Shown here piece by piece: positions 16,722 through 25,350 of a stretch of DNA of 64,000 nucleotides. Both the position numbers and the translations under genes were made by a program. The notes under the pieces were generated by a model that ran no database searches, had not been told where the DNA came from, and worked only from the letters and a program-made list of their open reading frames with translations. The stretch spans positions 1 through 64,000 of the forward strand of contig CAUBVH010000009.1 in the NCBI GenBank assembly GCA_958439425.1, given 5' to 3'. This DNA is from an uncultured Collinsella sp. (GTDB lineage: Bacteria > Actinomycetota > Coriobacteriia > Coriobacteriales > Coriobacteriaceae). Each line of letters begins with the position of its first letter. Position 1 is the first letter of the stretch.

Positions 16722-16751
16722 CAGGTTTTGAATGGGAAAAGGGAGGGTCGC

Positions 16752-17453
16752 GTGGGCGAACCGAAGATTGTGGTGGTCGATTACCACAAGGGTAACTTGT
16801 CGAGCGTCGTGCGCGGGCTTGCGCGCGCCGGTGCCGTCGCCTGCACATCGGACGATCCGGAGCAGATCCGCAACGCCGACGGTCTGGTCATCCCGGGCGT
16901 GGGCGCGTTCTATGACGCGATCGCCTTTATGCGCCAGAGCGGCGAGGCGGACGCGGTGCTCGATGCCATTGCCGCCGGAACTCCGCTGCTCGGCATCTGC
17001 CTGGGCCTTCAGCTGTTTTTTGAGCGCGGCAACGAGGGCGTGCCTGCGGATGAGGGTGTTGCCGCGGACGGCGACGCCTCCGGGCAGGCCGGTGCCCCTT
17101 GGGTCGATGGCCTGGGCATTATGCGCGGTTCGTGCACACGCTTGGAGTCGAGCCGCCTGAAGGTGCCGCACGTGGGTTGGGACCAGGTGCACATGACGTC
17201 CGCCGGTGCGGCCGATCCGCTGCTTGCCGGTTTTGCCGAGGGCGCCAACATGTACTTTACCCACAGCTACGCGGTGGCCGACAACGCCGATGCCACCGAT
17301 GTGCTGGCGCGCACGCACTACACGCGGAGCTTTCCGTGCATCGTGCGCCATGGCAACGTGTGGGGCTGCCAGTTCCATCCCGAGAAATCCTCCGCGCTGG
17401 GTCAGCGCATTCTTAAGAACTTCGTGAGCATCGTCGAGGGGGCCGGCCGATGA
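16752..17453 (+). CDS. hisH: Imidazole glycerol phosphate synthase, glutaminase subunit
   Basis: A 233-residue class I glutamine amidotransferase that supplies ammonia to HisF. GICLGLQLFFE holds the nucleophile Cys, and FHPEKS holds the His-Glu of the triad. Translation most likely starts at the GTG at 16752 (V-GEPKIVVVDYHKGNL), five bases after AAAGGGAGG; in-frame ATGs farther upstream fall inside the inverted repeat and encode non-conserved residues. The stop overlaps the hisA start by four bases (ATGA). It carries a modest Gly/Asp-rich insertion near residues 97-115. Confidence 0.95.
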   Translation: MGEPKIVVVDYHKGNLSSVVRGLARAGAVACTSDDPEQIRNADGLVIPGVGAFYDAIAFMRQSGEADAVLDAIAAGTPLLGICLGLQLFFERGNEGVPADEGVAADGDASGQAGAPWVDGLGIMRGSCTRLESSRLKVPHVGWDQVHMTSAGAADPLLAGFAEGANMYFTHSYAVADNADATDVLARTHYTRSFPCIVRHGNVWGCQFHPEKSSALGQRILKNFVSIVEGAGR

Positions 17454-18193
17454 TTCTGTTTCCCGCAATCGATCTGATCGGCGGCAAGGTTGTGCGCTTG
17501 GAGCGCGGCGACCGGAGCCGCTGCAAGGTATATTCCGACGACCCCGTGGCCGTCGCCCGCTCGTTTGCCGAGCAGGGCGCAAGCTGGGTGCATGTCGTCG
17601 ACCTGTCCGCTGCCTTTGGCGAGGACGAGGGCGCATGTGCCGCCAACTCGACGGCGATTAAGGCCATCTGCGGCGTCGACGGTCTGTCCGTGGACGTGGG
17701 CGGCGGCGTTCGCTCACTCGCACGCATCGATGAGCTGGCAGGCTATGGTGCTCGCCGCATTGCGCTGGGCACCGTGTTGGTGACCGAGCCGGGTTTTGCC
17801 GAGGTGGCGGCCCAAGGCTTTGGCGAGTTGCTGGTCGCCGACATTGCCGCGCGCGACGGCCAGGTTAAGGTGAACGGCTGGCGCGACGGCGCTGGCGTGG
17901 CGCTCGACGATGCCGTGGCGCAGCTTACCGAGCTGGGCTTTAAGCATCTGGTGTATACCGACATCGCGCGCGATGGCATGCAGACGGGCATCGATGTGGC
18001 GGCGTATCGCCATGTGGCCGAGGTCGCGGGATTTCCCGTCGTGGCTTCGGGTGGCATCTCGACGCTCGACGACATCCGCGCGCTGGCCGCGGTGGGCGAG
18101 GTCGCGATTGAAGGCGCCATTACCGGCCGTGCGCTCTACGAAGGCAACTTTACGCTGGCACAGGCGCTGGCCGCCGCCCGAGGGGAGGAGTAG
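17450..18193 (+). CDS. hisA: HisA, ProFAR isomerase
   Basis: A 247-residue (beta/alpha)8 barrel that isomerises the aminoaldose ProFAR to the aminoketose PRFAR. The first catalytic Asp is in FPAIDLIGGKVVRLERGD; the second is in YTDIARDGMQTG. Phosphate-binding loops are VDVGGGVRS and VASGGISTLDD. No PriA-type hint is evident, but trpF activity cannot be excluded by eye, since many actinobacteria use PriA. It overlaps hisH by four bases and is three bases from hisF. Confidence 0.95.
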   Translation: MILFPAIDLIGGKVVRLERGDRSRCKVYSDDPVAVARSFAEQGASWVHVVDLSAAFGEDEGACAANSTAIKAICGVDGLSVDVGGGVRSLARIDELAGYGARRIALGTVLVTEPGFAEVAAQGFGELLVADIAARDGQVKVNGWRDGAGVALDDAVAQLTELGFKHLVYTDIARDGMQTGIDVAAYRHVAEVAGFPVVASGGISTLDDIRALAAVGEVAIEGAITGRALYEGNFTLAQALAAARGEE

Positions 18194-18196
18194 CCC

Positions 18197-18979
18197 ATGC
18201 TTACCAAGCGCGTGATTCCCTGCCTGGACGTCAAGGATGGCCGTGTGGTCAAGGGCGTCAACTTTGTGAGCTTGCGCGATGCGGGCGATCCGGTGGAACT
18301 GGCGCGCGCCTACGACCGCGAGGGTGCGGACGAGGTCGTCTTCCTGGACATTACCGCCACGAGCGACAACCGCGCGACGACTATCGAGATGGCGGCGCAC
18401 GCGGCCGAGGAGCTCGCTATTCCCTATACCGTGGGCGGCGGTTTCCGCGACTTGGCGGGCATGCGGACCATGGTTGCCGCCGGCGCCGACAAGGTGTCGC
18501 TTAACTCTGCCGCCGTGCGCGATCCGTCGTTGATCAGCCAGGCCGCCGCGGCGTTTGGCAGCCAGGCCGTGGTCGTGGCGATCGATGCCAAGCGCGTCGG
18601 CTTGCCCGGCGAGCCAGATGCCGACAAGTGGGAGGTCTTCACGGCGGGCGGCCGCAACGCCACAGGTATCGATGCGGTGGCGTGGGCCGAGGAGGCGGCT
18701 CGTCGCGGCGCCGGCGAAATCCTACTGACCAGCATGGACCGCGACGGCACCAAGGCCGGCTTTGACCTGGCGCTCACTCGCGCCGTGGCGCGCGCGGTAC
18801 CGATTCCCGTCATCGCGAGCGGCGGCGTGGGTACGCTCGAGCATTTTGCCGAGGGCGTGATCGAGGGCGAGGCCGATGCCGTGCTGGCGGCGAGCGTCTT
18901 TCACTTTGGAACCTTCAGCATTCGCCAGGTGAAGGAGTATATGGCGTCGCAGGGTATTCCCGTGAGATTGGATTTTTAA
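18197..18979 (+). CDS. hisF: Imidazole glycerol phosphate synthase, cyclase subunit
   Basis: A 260-residue (beta/alpha)8 barrel that converts PRFAR plus ammonia from HisH to imidazole glycerol phosphate and AICAR. The catalytic Asp lies in RVIPCLDVKDGRVVKGVNF and the second in TSMDRDGTKAGFD. Phosphate loops are VGGGFRDLAG and ASGGVGTLEHFAEG. The start ATG follows GGGGAGGAG at the end of hisA, and the stop abuts hisI. Confidence 0.97.
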   Translation: MLTKRVIPCLDVKDGRVVKGVNFVSLRDAGDPVELARAYDREGADEVVFLDITATSDNRATTIEMAAHAAEELAIPYTVGGGFRDLAGMRTMVAAGADKVSLNSAAVRDPSLISQAAAAFGSQAVVVAIDAKRVGLPGEPDADKWEVFTAGGRNATGIDAVAWAEEAARRGAGEILLTSMDRDGTKAGFDLALTRAVARAVPIPVIASGGVGTLEHFAEGVIEGEADAVLAASVFHFGTFSIRQVKEYMASQGIPVRLDF

Positions 18980-19309
18980 ATGGAGCAAGTGACAACTGCG
19001 TCCGAGCTCAAATACGACGCCCGCGGGCTGATTCCTTGTGTTGTTCAGCAGTATGACACCGGTGAGGTGCTTATGGTTGCTTGGATGAACGAGGAGTCGG
19101 TGGGGCTTACGCTCAAGACCGGGACCACGTGGTTTTGGAGTCGCAGCCGCCAGGAGCTGTGGAACAAGGGCGCGACGAGCGGCAATATGCAGGAGGTCAA
19201 GGAGCTCTGGGCCGACTGCGATAGCGATACGCTGCTGGTCAAGGTCGACTCGCCGGGTCCGGCCTGCCATACCGGCAACCGTACCTGCTTCTTTAAGAAA
19301 CTCGCGTAG
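18980..19309 (+). CDS. hisI: Phosphoribosyl-AMP cyclohydrolase
   Basis: A 109-residue Zn/Mg-dependent hydrolase opening the adenine ring of PR-AMP. Diagnostic pieces are LMVAWMNEESVGLTL, WFWSRSRQELWNKGATSGN, DCDSDTLLVKVD and the Zn ligands in PACHTGNRTCF. It is not fused to hisE, which follows 46 bases later as a separate gene. The start codon directly abuts the hisF stop, implying coupling. Confidence 0.96.
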   Translation: MEQVTTASELKYDARGLIPCVVQQYDTGEVLMVAWMNEESVGLTLKTGTTWFWSRSRQELWNKGATSGNMQEVKELWADCDSDTLLVKVDSPGPACHTGNRTCFFKKLA

Positions 19310-19355
19310 GGCGGGCGCTCGACTAGGCGCTTGGCCAACCAGAAAGGATTGAACT

Positions 19356-19673
19356 ATGGGTGTGCGCACCGCAAACGTTCAGGATGGAAATATCGGAGAG
19401 ACGCTGACGGGGCTCGCCGAGGTGATTCATGGTCGTCGTGATGCATCGCCTCAGGAAAGCTATACCGCGCGTCTGCTGACCGACGTCGAGGATGAGCTGC
19501 TCAAAAAGCTTGCCGAGGAGTCGAGCGAGGTGATCATGGCCTGCAAGGATAACGATCACGATCACATCCGCTACGAGGCCGGCGACCTGGTCTACCACCT
19601 GCTCGTAACCCTTGAGCGCTACGGTATCACCCTCGACGAGCTTGCCGGCGAACTCAACGCCCGCCGTCACTAG
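19356..19673 (+). CDS. hisE: Phosphoribosyl-ATP pyrophosphatase
   Basis: A 105-residue all-alpha MazG-fold enzyme converting PR-ATP to PR-AMP and pyrophosphate. The metal-binding EExSEV-type motif (KLAEESSEVIMAC) and EAGDLVYHLLV are present, as is SYTARLL near the N-terminus. AGAAAGGA precedes the ATG. It is the last gene of the operon; its stop is 25 bases from the end of the convergent phosphatase gene. Confidence 0.95.
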   Translation: MGVRTANVQDGNIGETLTGLAEVIHGRRDASPQESYTARLLTDVEDELLKKLAEESSEVIMACKDNDHDHIRYEAGDLVYHLLVTLERYGITLDELAGELNARRH

Positions 19674-19698
19674 TCATTGGGTGTTCTTAAACGACTAG

Positions 19699-20610
19699 TT
19701 AGGCGAGGGGTGTGGATTCCCATTCGCCGGTGGGGTGGGGGACGTCGAAGGTTCGGTAGCCACAGTCGTAGGCGTGTGCCTGGGCCTCACGGATGTTCCA
19801 GCAAATGTCGCGGGCGCGGTGTGCGTCCGAGCCAAAAGTGATCGGCACCTCGGCATGGGCGAAGCAACGCAACAACCCGGTTGCGGGATAGTAGTCGTCG
19901 AGTCCCTTGCGCGGTGCGGCGGTCGAGACCTCAACGCGGCGGCCTGTGTCGTGCGCGCACTCTGCCATCTGCCCCCAAAACGGAGCGGGATCAAAGTCGG
20001 GTGCAAAGCCTTCCTTCGAAAAGCGCATGACCAGGTCGGGGTGGGCCATTACATCAAAGTTGAGTGAGCTTTCGCAAGCACGGCACCAGTCATCGACATA
20101 GCGTTCCCATATACCGCGCACGCCTAAGTTTTCCCAAACATGCAAGTTGGTGTCGTCATCGATCCAGCCGCAGCGTGAATCGGGCGTATCGGGGCGTGCG
20201 ACACCCTCTGCCCCTGCCGTGGCCGCAGCGCCGGCCATGATATCGCCTGGGTTGCCAATCCAATGCACGCTGCCCAGGCGTACGACGGCGCCCTGGGACC
20301 AGCGCTCAACCAAAGGCTCGCAGCCCTCGTACCAATCGCATTCAAAGCCATAGATAAGCTCGAGCTCCGACGCAATCTGCGCGGCAAGCTTGCGAGCATC
20401 CTCAAAAGCCAGACGATGTGCCGGCAGGTCGCCCTCAGTAACCTGCACCTCGCAGTTGGCATCCATGCTGGCTGGTAAGGTGAGGTGGTCGGTCGAGACC
20501 ATGACCCGGCAGCCAGCGGCCGCGGCAGCGCGGACGTTTTCCTCAAACGAGGCATGCCCGTCCGAAAACGAGGTGTGGGTGTGGCAATCGACCAGCGGGC
20601 ACATGGGCAT
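19699..20610 (-). CDS. hisK: PHP-type histidinol-phosphatase
   Basis: A 303-residue PHP-domain phosphoesterase. The metal ligands are visible in order: DCHTHTSFSDGH near the N-terminus, STDHLTLP, GFECDWYEG, LGSVHWIG, DVMAHPDLV and GSDAHRARDI. It is the usual class that dephosphorylates histidinol phosphate when HisB lacks the HAD domain, as here. It is transcribed toward the his operon and so completes the pathway from a separate promoter. The start ATG has AAAGGAG upstream. Confidence 0.88.
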   Translation of the reverse strand: MPMCPLVDCHTHTSFSDGHASFEENVRAAAAAGCRVMVSTDHLTLPASMDANCEVQVTEGDLPAHRLAFEDARKLAAQIASELELIYGFECDWYEGCEPLVERWSQGAVVRLGSVHWIGNPGDIMAGAAATAGAEGVARPDTPDSRCGWIDDDTNLHVWENLGVRGIWERYVDDWCRACESSLNFDVMAHPDLVMRFSKEGFAPDFDPAPFWGQMAECAHDTGRRVEVSTAAPRKGLDDYYPATGLLRCFAHAEVPITFGSDAHRARDICWNIREAQAHAYDCGYRTFDVPHPTGEWESTPLA

Positions 20611-20731
20611 AGCGGCTCCTTTGCGTCAAGCGAATCCGCTCCATTGTAATGGCGCAGCTCTCAACACGCCGGGGGTCGAAATCGATTGGAAAGGCTGTGC
20701 GGCGCGCGGTGCGGCCTCGCTTGCGCTCTCA

Positions 20732-20796
20732 AAACATGCACATCAGCCTCCAAAACCGACAAAAAATGACATGTTTGGAGGCTGACGTACACGTTT
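20732..20796. repeat. Palindrome around TCAGCCTCCAAA
   Basis: Arms of 23 bases (20732-20754 and 20774-20796) match except for three positions and flank a 19-base AT-rich loop. The inner 12 bases TCAGCCTCCAAA / TTTGGAGGCTGA are perfect. It lies between the divergent hisK and larC-like genes; the rest of 20611-20941 shows no other structure that I can support. Confidence 0.6.
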
Positions 20797-20941
20797 GAGT
20801 GGAGCGGGCCGGCGTTGGAGCGCGCCAGCACTTGCGCCCAGCAAAAGTCGCACCTATCCCATGACGTCGCCCCTGCGCTGCCCGCGATGTGCTAGCGTTT
20901 GGGTGAATAAAACGAGCCCGTGCGGAAAGGATCCGGACCGT

Positions 20942-21418
20942 ATGCAACGTGGAAGTACATCTCCGCTGTCCCGCGAGACCGATGCACCCGAAACTATCGT
21001 CAAGCTGGAGTGCGACATCGACGATGCGTCGCCCGAGGTGCTCGCCTATGCCGCGGACCGCCTGCGCGAGGCGGGCGCCCGCGAGGTGCACTGGTTGCCT
21101 CTCTACTGCAAAAAAGGCCGCCCCGGTTGGCAGCTGCAGGTAATCTGCGCCCGCGAGGACATTGACCGTCTGCAGACGATTATCTTTTTGGAAACCACCA
21201 CGAACGGCATCCGGCGCCAGGTGATGGAACGCGTCTGCCTGCCGCGTCGTTTTGAGCAGGTCGCGACGCCTTGGGGCGAAGTGGCCGTCAAGGTGGCCAC
21301 CCTGCCCGACGGCAGTGAGCGTGCGGCGCCCGAGTACGAGGACTGCGCCCGTCTTGCCCGCGAGCATAACGTGCCGCTCCAGCGCGTGATGCAGACGGCA
21401 CAAGCCTCGGCACTGTGA
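20942..21418 (+). CDS. Stand-alone LarC C-terminal domain protein (nickel insertion family)
   Basis: A 158-residue protein matching only the C-terminal half of LarC, the nickel chelatase that builds the nickel-pincer cofactor of lactate racemase. Signatures are KLECDIDDASPEVLAY, LPLYCKKGRPGWQLQV, IIFLETTTNGIRR and YEDCARLAREHNVPL. The N-terminal LarC1 domain is absent and the sequence upstream is not conserved; no larA, larB or larE is in the window. The ATG at 20942 follows AAAGGA; a longer in-frame reading adds unconvincing residues. It precedes yfcE and mazG by short gaps. Whether it still binds Ni is unknown. Confidence 0.75.
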   Translation: MQRGSTSPLSRETDAPETIVKLECDIDDASPEVLAYAADRLREAGAREVHWLPLYCKKGRPGWQLQVICAREDIDRLQTIIFLETTTNGIRRQVMERVCLPRRFEQVATPWGEVAVKVATLPDGSERAAPEYEDCARLAREHNVPLQRVMQTAQASAL

Positions 21419-21482
21419 TTTGAATAGCGCGGCCGGCGACATCTCGCGCCCGGCCACATCAGCCCCACCCGAAAGGACCACC

Positions 21483-22031
21483 ATGAAATACCTCATCGCT
21501 TCCGACATTCACGGCTCGGCATACTGGACCGAGCGTCTGGTCGCCGCAATCGAATCCGAGCAGCCCGACCGCATCGTGCTGCTGGGCGACCTGCTCTACC
21601 ACGGCCCGCGCAACGACCTGCCGCGCGACTACGCCCCCAAGCGCGTGATTCCGCTGCTCAACGCCCTGGCCGACCGCATCATCGCCGTCCGCGGCAACTG
21701 CGACGCCGAGGTCGACCAGATGGTGCTCGACTTTCCCGTCATGGCGGACTACGCCACGCTGTTCGATGAGGCCGGCCGTGAACTGTTCCTGACGCACGGC
21801 CACGTCTTTGGCGCCGGCATGCACAACAGCGTCGACCACGTGCCCGCGCTGCCCGAGGGCTCCGCGCTCGTCTACGGCCACACGCATATCAAGGTTAACG
21901 AGGCAAGCGAGGCACGCCCGGGCCTATGGCTCTTCAACCCCGGCAGCGTGAGCATCCCCAAGGACGGCACGCACAGCTACGGCATCTACGAGGGCGGCGC
22001 GTTCCGTCACGTGATCCTGGAGGAGAAATAA
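21483..22031 (+). CDS. yfcE: YfcE-family phosphodiesterase
   Basis: A 182-residue calcineurin-like metallophosphoesterase. All five metal-binding blocks are present: ASDIHGSAYW, LGDLLYHGPR, VRGNCDAEV, THGHVFG and YGHTHIKV, ending with FNPGSVSIPKDG. YfcE hydrolyses phosphodiesters in vitro; the biological substrate is not settled. The ATG (MKYLIASDIH) follows GAAAGGACCACC; a longer frame upstream is non-conserved. Its stop is two bases from mazG, so the two are co-transcribed. Confidence 0.9.
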   Translation: MKYLIASDIHGSAYWTERLVAAIESEQPDRIVLLGDLLYHGPRNDLPRDYAPKRVIPLLNALADRIIAVRGNCDAEVDQMVLDFPVMADYATLFDEAGRELFLTHGHVFGAGMHNSVDHVPALPEGSALVYGHTHIKVNEASEARPGLWLFNPGSVSIPKDGTHSYGIYEGGAFRHVILEEK

Positions 22032-22033
22032 TC

Positions 22034-22894
22034 ATGGCGCAGCACATGGCTCGGCAAAATGCCGAGGGCTCGCGCGATCTGTCCACGCTGGTCGACGTGT
22101 CGGCCGAGCTGCAGCATTTGGTGCAGACTATCTGGCGTCTGCGTCAGCCCGATGGCTGCCCGTGGGACCGCGAGCAGACGCACCGCAGCATTGGCAAGAA
22201 CATGATCGAGGAAGCCTACGAGGCGCTCGATTGCATCGAGGCGGACGACGTGGCGCATCTGCGCGAGGAGCTGGGCGACGTGCTCATGCAGGTGGTACTG
22301 CATGCGCAGATTGCGGCGGACGCCGGCGAGTTTACACTGGCCGACGTGGCGCGTGATATCGATGCCAAGCTCATCCGCCGTCATCCGCACGTGTTTAGCG
22401 ATGTAGATGCTGACAGTTCCGACGAGGTACTCAAGATTTGGGACGAGGTCAAGCTTGCCGAGAGGGCTGCCAAGGACAAGGCCGTGGCGGCGGGCGAGGC
22501 CGCGCCCGAGGGTCTGCTCGACGGCGTGCCCACGCATCTGCCGGCGCTGATGCAGGCTCAGAAGGTGTCGCGCAAGGCGGCTGCCGTGGGCTTTGAGTGG
22601 GAGACGGTCCAGGATGTGTGGGACGAGGTCGTCGAGGAGCGTGCCGAGTTTGAGGCCGAGGCCCCCGGAACGCCCGAGCGCGAAATGGAGTTTGGCGATC
22701 TGCTCTTTGCCCTGGTCAACGTCGCGCGCAAGGAGGGTATCGACGCCGAGAGCGCCCTGCGCGCCAGTACGGCAAAGTTCCGCCGTCGCTGGGCCGCAAT
22801 GGAGCAGATGGCGGCCGATGCTCACGTGGATCTTGCCGAGCTTTCGACCCACGGCCTCAACGACCTGTGGGATGCCGCAAAGGCGGAGGAGTAA
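22034..22894 (+). CDS. mazG: MazG nucleoside triphosphate pyrophosphohydrolase
   Basis: A 286-residue protein with two MazG domains. The first begins TIWRLRQPDGCPWDREQT and carries MIEEAYEALDCIE with EELGDVLMQVVLH; the second carries EFGDLLFALVNVARK. It hydrolyses NTPs to NMP and pyrophosphate, a nucleotide-pool sanitising role. The start at 22034 is read from AGGAGAAATAATC at the end of yfcE. An Ala-rich insertion near the middle is typical of high-GC genomes. Confidence 0.93.
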   Translation: MAQHMARQNAEGSRDLSTLVDVSAELQHLVQTIWRLRQPDGCPWDREQTHRSIGKNMIEEAYEALDCIEADDVAHLREELGDVLMQVVLHAQIAADAGEFTLADVARDIDAKLIRRHPHVFSDVDADSSDEVLKIWDEVKLAERAAKDKAVAAGEAAPEGLLDGVPTHLPALMQAQKVSRKAAAVGFEWETVQDVWDEVVEERAEFEAEAPGTPEREMEFGDLLFALVNVARKEGIDAESALRASTAKFRRRWAAMEQMAADAHVDLAELSTHGLNDLWDAAKAEE

Positions 22895-22898
22895 GACT

Positions 22899-22935
22899 GC
22901 GGGAACGACGGGCTTACACGCCTCATCGTTCCCGC
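22899..22935 (+). terminator. Hairpin after mazG
   Basis: GCGGGAACGA (22899-22908) pairs perfectly with TCGTTCCCGC (22926-22935), four bases after the stop. The downstream sequence is AT-rich (TAAATTG) without a clean T-run. Confidence 0.6.
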
Positions 22936-23083
22936 TAAATTGTTCGAAAATCAAGTGTATCCCTTGGATAACTTGGGGCATAATGCAAAAAGTGCGACAT
23001 GGCTAACTTACGGAGGCGCACCGACGGTGCACGGTCAGCCGGTCGCTTGCATCCACTACGTTTCCAAGTGAGAGGGAGACAAC

Positions 23084-24373
23084 ATGAGCGATATTTTGGA
23101 CGTCTATGGTCGCGAGGTACTCGACAGCCGCGGCAATCCCACCGTCGAGGTCGAGGTCGTGCTCGAGGACGGCAGCTTCGGCCGCGCAATGGTGCCTTCG
23201 GGCGCTTCGACCGGCGCCTTTGAGGCATGCGAGCTGCGCGACGGCGACAAGGGCCGCTACCTGGGCAAGGGCGTCTCGCAGGCCGTCGAGCACGTCAACA
23301 ACGAGTGCGCCGATGCCGTCGTGGGCCTCGATGCCTTCGATCAGCGCGCCGTCGATGCCGCGCTGATCGCCGCGGACGGTACCCCCAACAAGACCAAGCT
23401 CGGTGCCAACGCCATTCTGGGCGTGTCGCTGGCCGTTGCCCGCGCCGCAGCCGAGTCGGCGGGCCTGTCGCTGTACCAGTACCTGGGCGGTGTCAACGCC
23501 CATCTGCTGCCCACGCCCATGATGAACATCCTCAACGGCGGCGTGCACGCCGACAACAACGTCGACTTCCAGGAGTTCATGATCATGCCGGTGGGCGCCC
23601 CGAGCTTTGCCGAGGGTCTGCGCTGGTGCGCCGAGGTCTACCACACCCTCAAGGGCGTGCTGCACGAGGCCGGCTTGGGCGGCGGCGTGGGCGACGAGGG
23701 CGGCTTTGCGCCCAACCTTAAGACCAATGCCGAGCCGTTCGAGTACATTACCAAGGCCGTCGAGAAGGCTGGCTTTAAGCCCGGCGTCGACTTCATGTAC
23801 GCCATGGACCCGGCCTCGACCGAGTTCTACAACGCCGAGACCGGCATGTACGAGCTCAAGGGCGAGGGCGTGGAGTACACGAGTGCCCAGATGGTTGATT
23901 ACTGGGAGAAGCTCGTCGACACCTATTCCATCATCTCCATCGAGGACGGCATGGCCGAGGAGGACTGGGACGGCTGGGTTGAGCTCACCCGTCGCATTGG
24001 CAACAAGGTGCAGCTGGTGGGCGACGACCTGTTCGTCACCAACACCGAGCGCCTTAAGAAGGGCATCGAGCTGGGTGCCGCCAACGCGATCCTGGTCAAG
24101 GTCAACCAGATCGGCACACTCACCGAGTCGCTCGAGGCCATCGAGACCGCCAAGGAGGCCGGCTACGCCTGCATCGTGAGCCACCGCTCCGGCGAGACCG
24201 AGGACTCCACGATCGCCGACCTGGTCGTGGGCGTCAATGCCGGACAGATCAAGTCGGGCGCCCCGTGCCGCAGCGACCGTATCGCCAAGTACAATCAGCT
24301 CATCCGCATCGAGGACGAGCTCGAGGGCAGCGCGCGCTACGCCGGTAAGACCGCGTTCTACAACATTCGCTAA
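23084..24373 (+). CDS. eno: Enolase
   Basis: A 429-residue enolase of normal length, converting 2-phosphoglycerate to phosphoenolpyruvate in glycolysis. Seen are DVYGREVLDSRGNPTVEVEV, the mobile loop GASTGAFEA, GGVGDEGGFAPN (catalytic acid region), SIEDGMAEEDW, the catalytic lysine in ILVKVNQIGTLTE and the signature CIVSHRSGETED. The start has GAGAGGGAGAC upstream. Strong codon bias fits a highly expressed glycolytic gene. A strong terminator follows. Confidence 0.98.
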   Translation: MSDILDVYGREVLDSRGNPTVEVEVVLEDGSFGRAMVPSGASTGAFEACELRDGDKGRYLGKGVSQAVEHVNNECADAVVGLDAFDQRAVDAALIAADGTPNKTKLGANAILGVSLAVARAAAESAGLSLYQYLGGVNAHLLPTPMMNILNGGVHADNNVDFQEFMIMPVGAPSFAEGLRWCAEVYHTLKGVLHEAGLGGGVGDEGGFAPNLKTNAEPFEYITKAVEKAGFKPGVDFMYAMDPASTEFYNAETGMYELKGEGVEYTSAQMVDYWEKLVDTYSIISIEDGMAEEDWDGWVELTRRIGNKVQLVGDDLFVTNTERLKKGIELGAANAILVKVNQIGTLTESLEAIETAKEAGYACIVSHRSGETEDSTIADLVVGVNAGQIKSGAPCRSDRIAKYNQLIRIEDELEGSARYAGKTAFYNIR

Positions 24374-24445
24374 ACGGGCGAATTTGGCGAGGGGGAGGCT
24401 GACTCGGTTCCGTCCCGCCTTGACTGGATGCTGCAAAGCGCCATG

Positions 24446-24477
24446 GGCGCTGGGCCATACGGCTCAGCGCCTTTTTT
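24446..24477 (+). terminator. Intrinsic terminator after eno
   Basis: GGCGCTGGGCC and GGCTCAGCGCC pair (one G-U) around ATAC and are followed directly by TTTTTT. Confidence 0.92.
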
Positions 24478-24568
24478 ATGTCGAGCAAAGGCTGGCGAAG
24501 GCGGTGCAGGCGCTCGTGCTATAACTAAAGGACTTAGCGCAAACAAACCTCAACCGCACAAGGCGCAC

Positions 24569-25330
24569 ATGGATCAGATTTACGACAACAGGTACTATTC
24601 CGCCGGTTCGCGCGAGCCGTCGCCTCGCCGTGCGCGCACGGTGCAGCTCGGTGGGTCCGATTACGCCGGTGCCGACCGCTCCATGCAGCGACCGACAAGT
24701 ACCTCGCGCCCCAATGCTCAATCAAATACCTTGGCAGATGGACCGGTGCGCCCGGTACGTTCGTCGCATGCGTCGCGTCCCTCGACTCAAGCACACGACA
24801 AATCGAGTAGGCCCTCGAACCGTCTTTCGGGCTCGGACTTTATGCATTACGCCAACGACAACGCGGTGGTCAAGGCGATCTATGACTTTACGCATGGCTC
24901 TCTGCGTCCGCTGTTTATCGGTATCGTGGTGGCTCTGGCGCTCGTGAGCCTGTATTTCCCCGTGCGCGACCTGTACGTGGCAAAACGCTCGAACGACATC
25001 TTGGTCAAGCAGGTCGAGATTCGCCAGCAATACAATGATGAGCTGCAAAAAAGCGTCGACAAGCTGCTCTCGGAGGAGGGTATCAAGGACGCGGCGTCCG
25101 AGGACCTGGGCCTGGTGATGCCCGGCGAGAAGAAGATTGACGTGCTAGGCTTGGACGACGATTCGGACTCGTCGTCGAGTAAAAAGTCCTCAAACGCCAA
25201 GAAGGCCAGCGAAGTGGCCAAGGAAATCGAAGAAGTCGGCAAGGACGCGCCGTGGTACATCCAGGCGCTCGACATGCTGTTTGGGTTTAACGGCGTCGAG
25301 GGTCAGACGGTCGTGTCCAACGGCAAATAG
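24569..25330 (+). CDS. FtsB/DivIC-like septum formation initiator family protein
   Basis: A 253-residue bitopic membrane protein. A long polar, Ser/Arg-rich cytoplasmic N-terminus (residues 1 to about 115) leads to one membrane segment (about 118-137, PLFIGIVVALALVSLYFPV), then a coiled-coil-prone stretch (NDILVKQVEIRQQYNDELQK) and an acidic, Ser/Lys-rich tail. This layout and the position before ppx fit the DivIC/FtsB family, which links FtsL and FtsQ at the division site in actinobacteria. The start is chosen at MDQIYDNRYY after AAGG; upstream in-frame codons overlap the eno terminator. Confidence 0.75.
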   Translation: MDQIYDNRYYSAGSREPSPRRARTVQLGGSDYAGADRSMQRPTSTSRPNAQSNTLADGPVRPVRSSHASRPSTQAHDKSSRPSNRLSGSDFMHYANDNAVVKAIYDFTHGSLRPLFIGIVVALALVSLYFPVRDLYVAKRSNDILVKQVEIRQQYNDELQKSVDKLLSEEGIKDAASEDLGLVMPGEKKIDVLGLDDDSDSSSSKKSSNAKKASEVAKEIEEVGKDAPWYIQALDMLFGFNGVEGQTVVSNGK

Positions 25331-25350
25331 CGCCCGGAGGGGAGCCCGCA

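Noticed and set aside
14866..16848. 660-codon minus-strand open frame opposite hisC/hisB
   Set aside because: Antisense to conserved genes and crosses the inverted repeat; composition is Arg/His-rich and domain-free.
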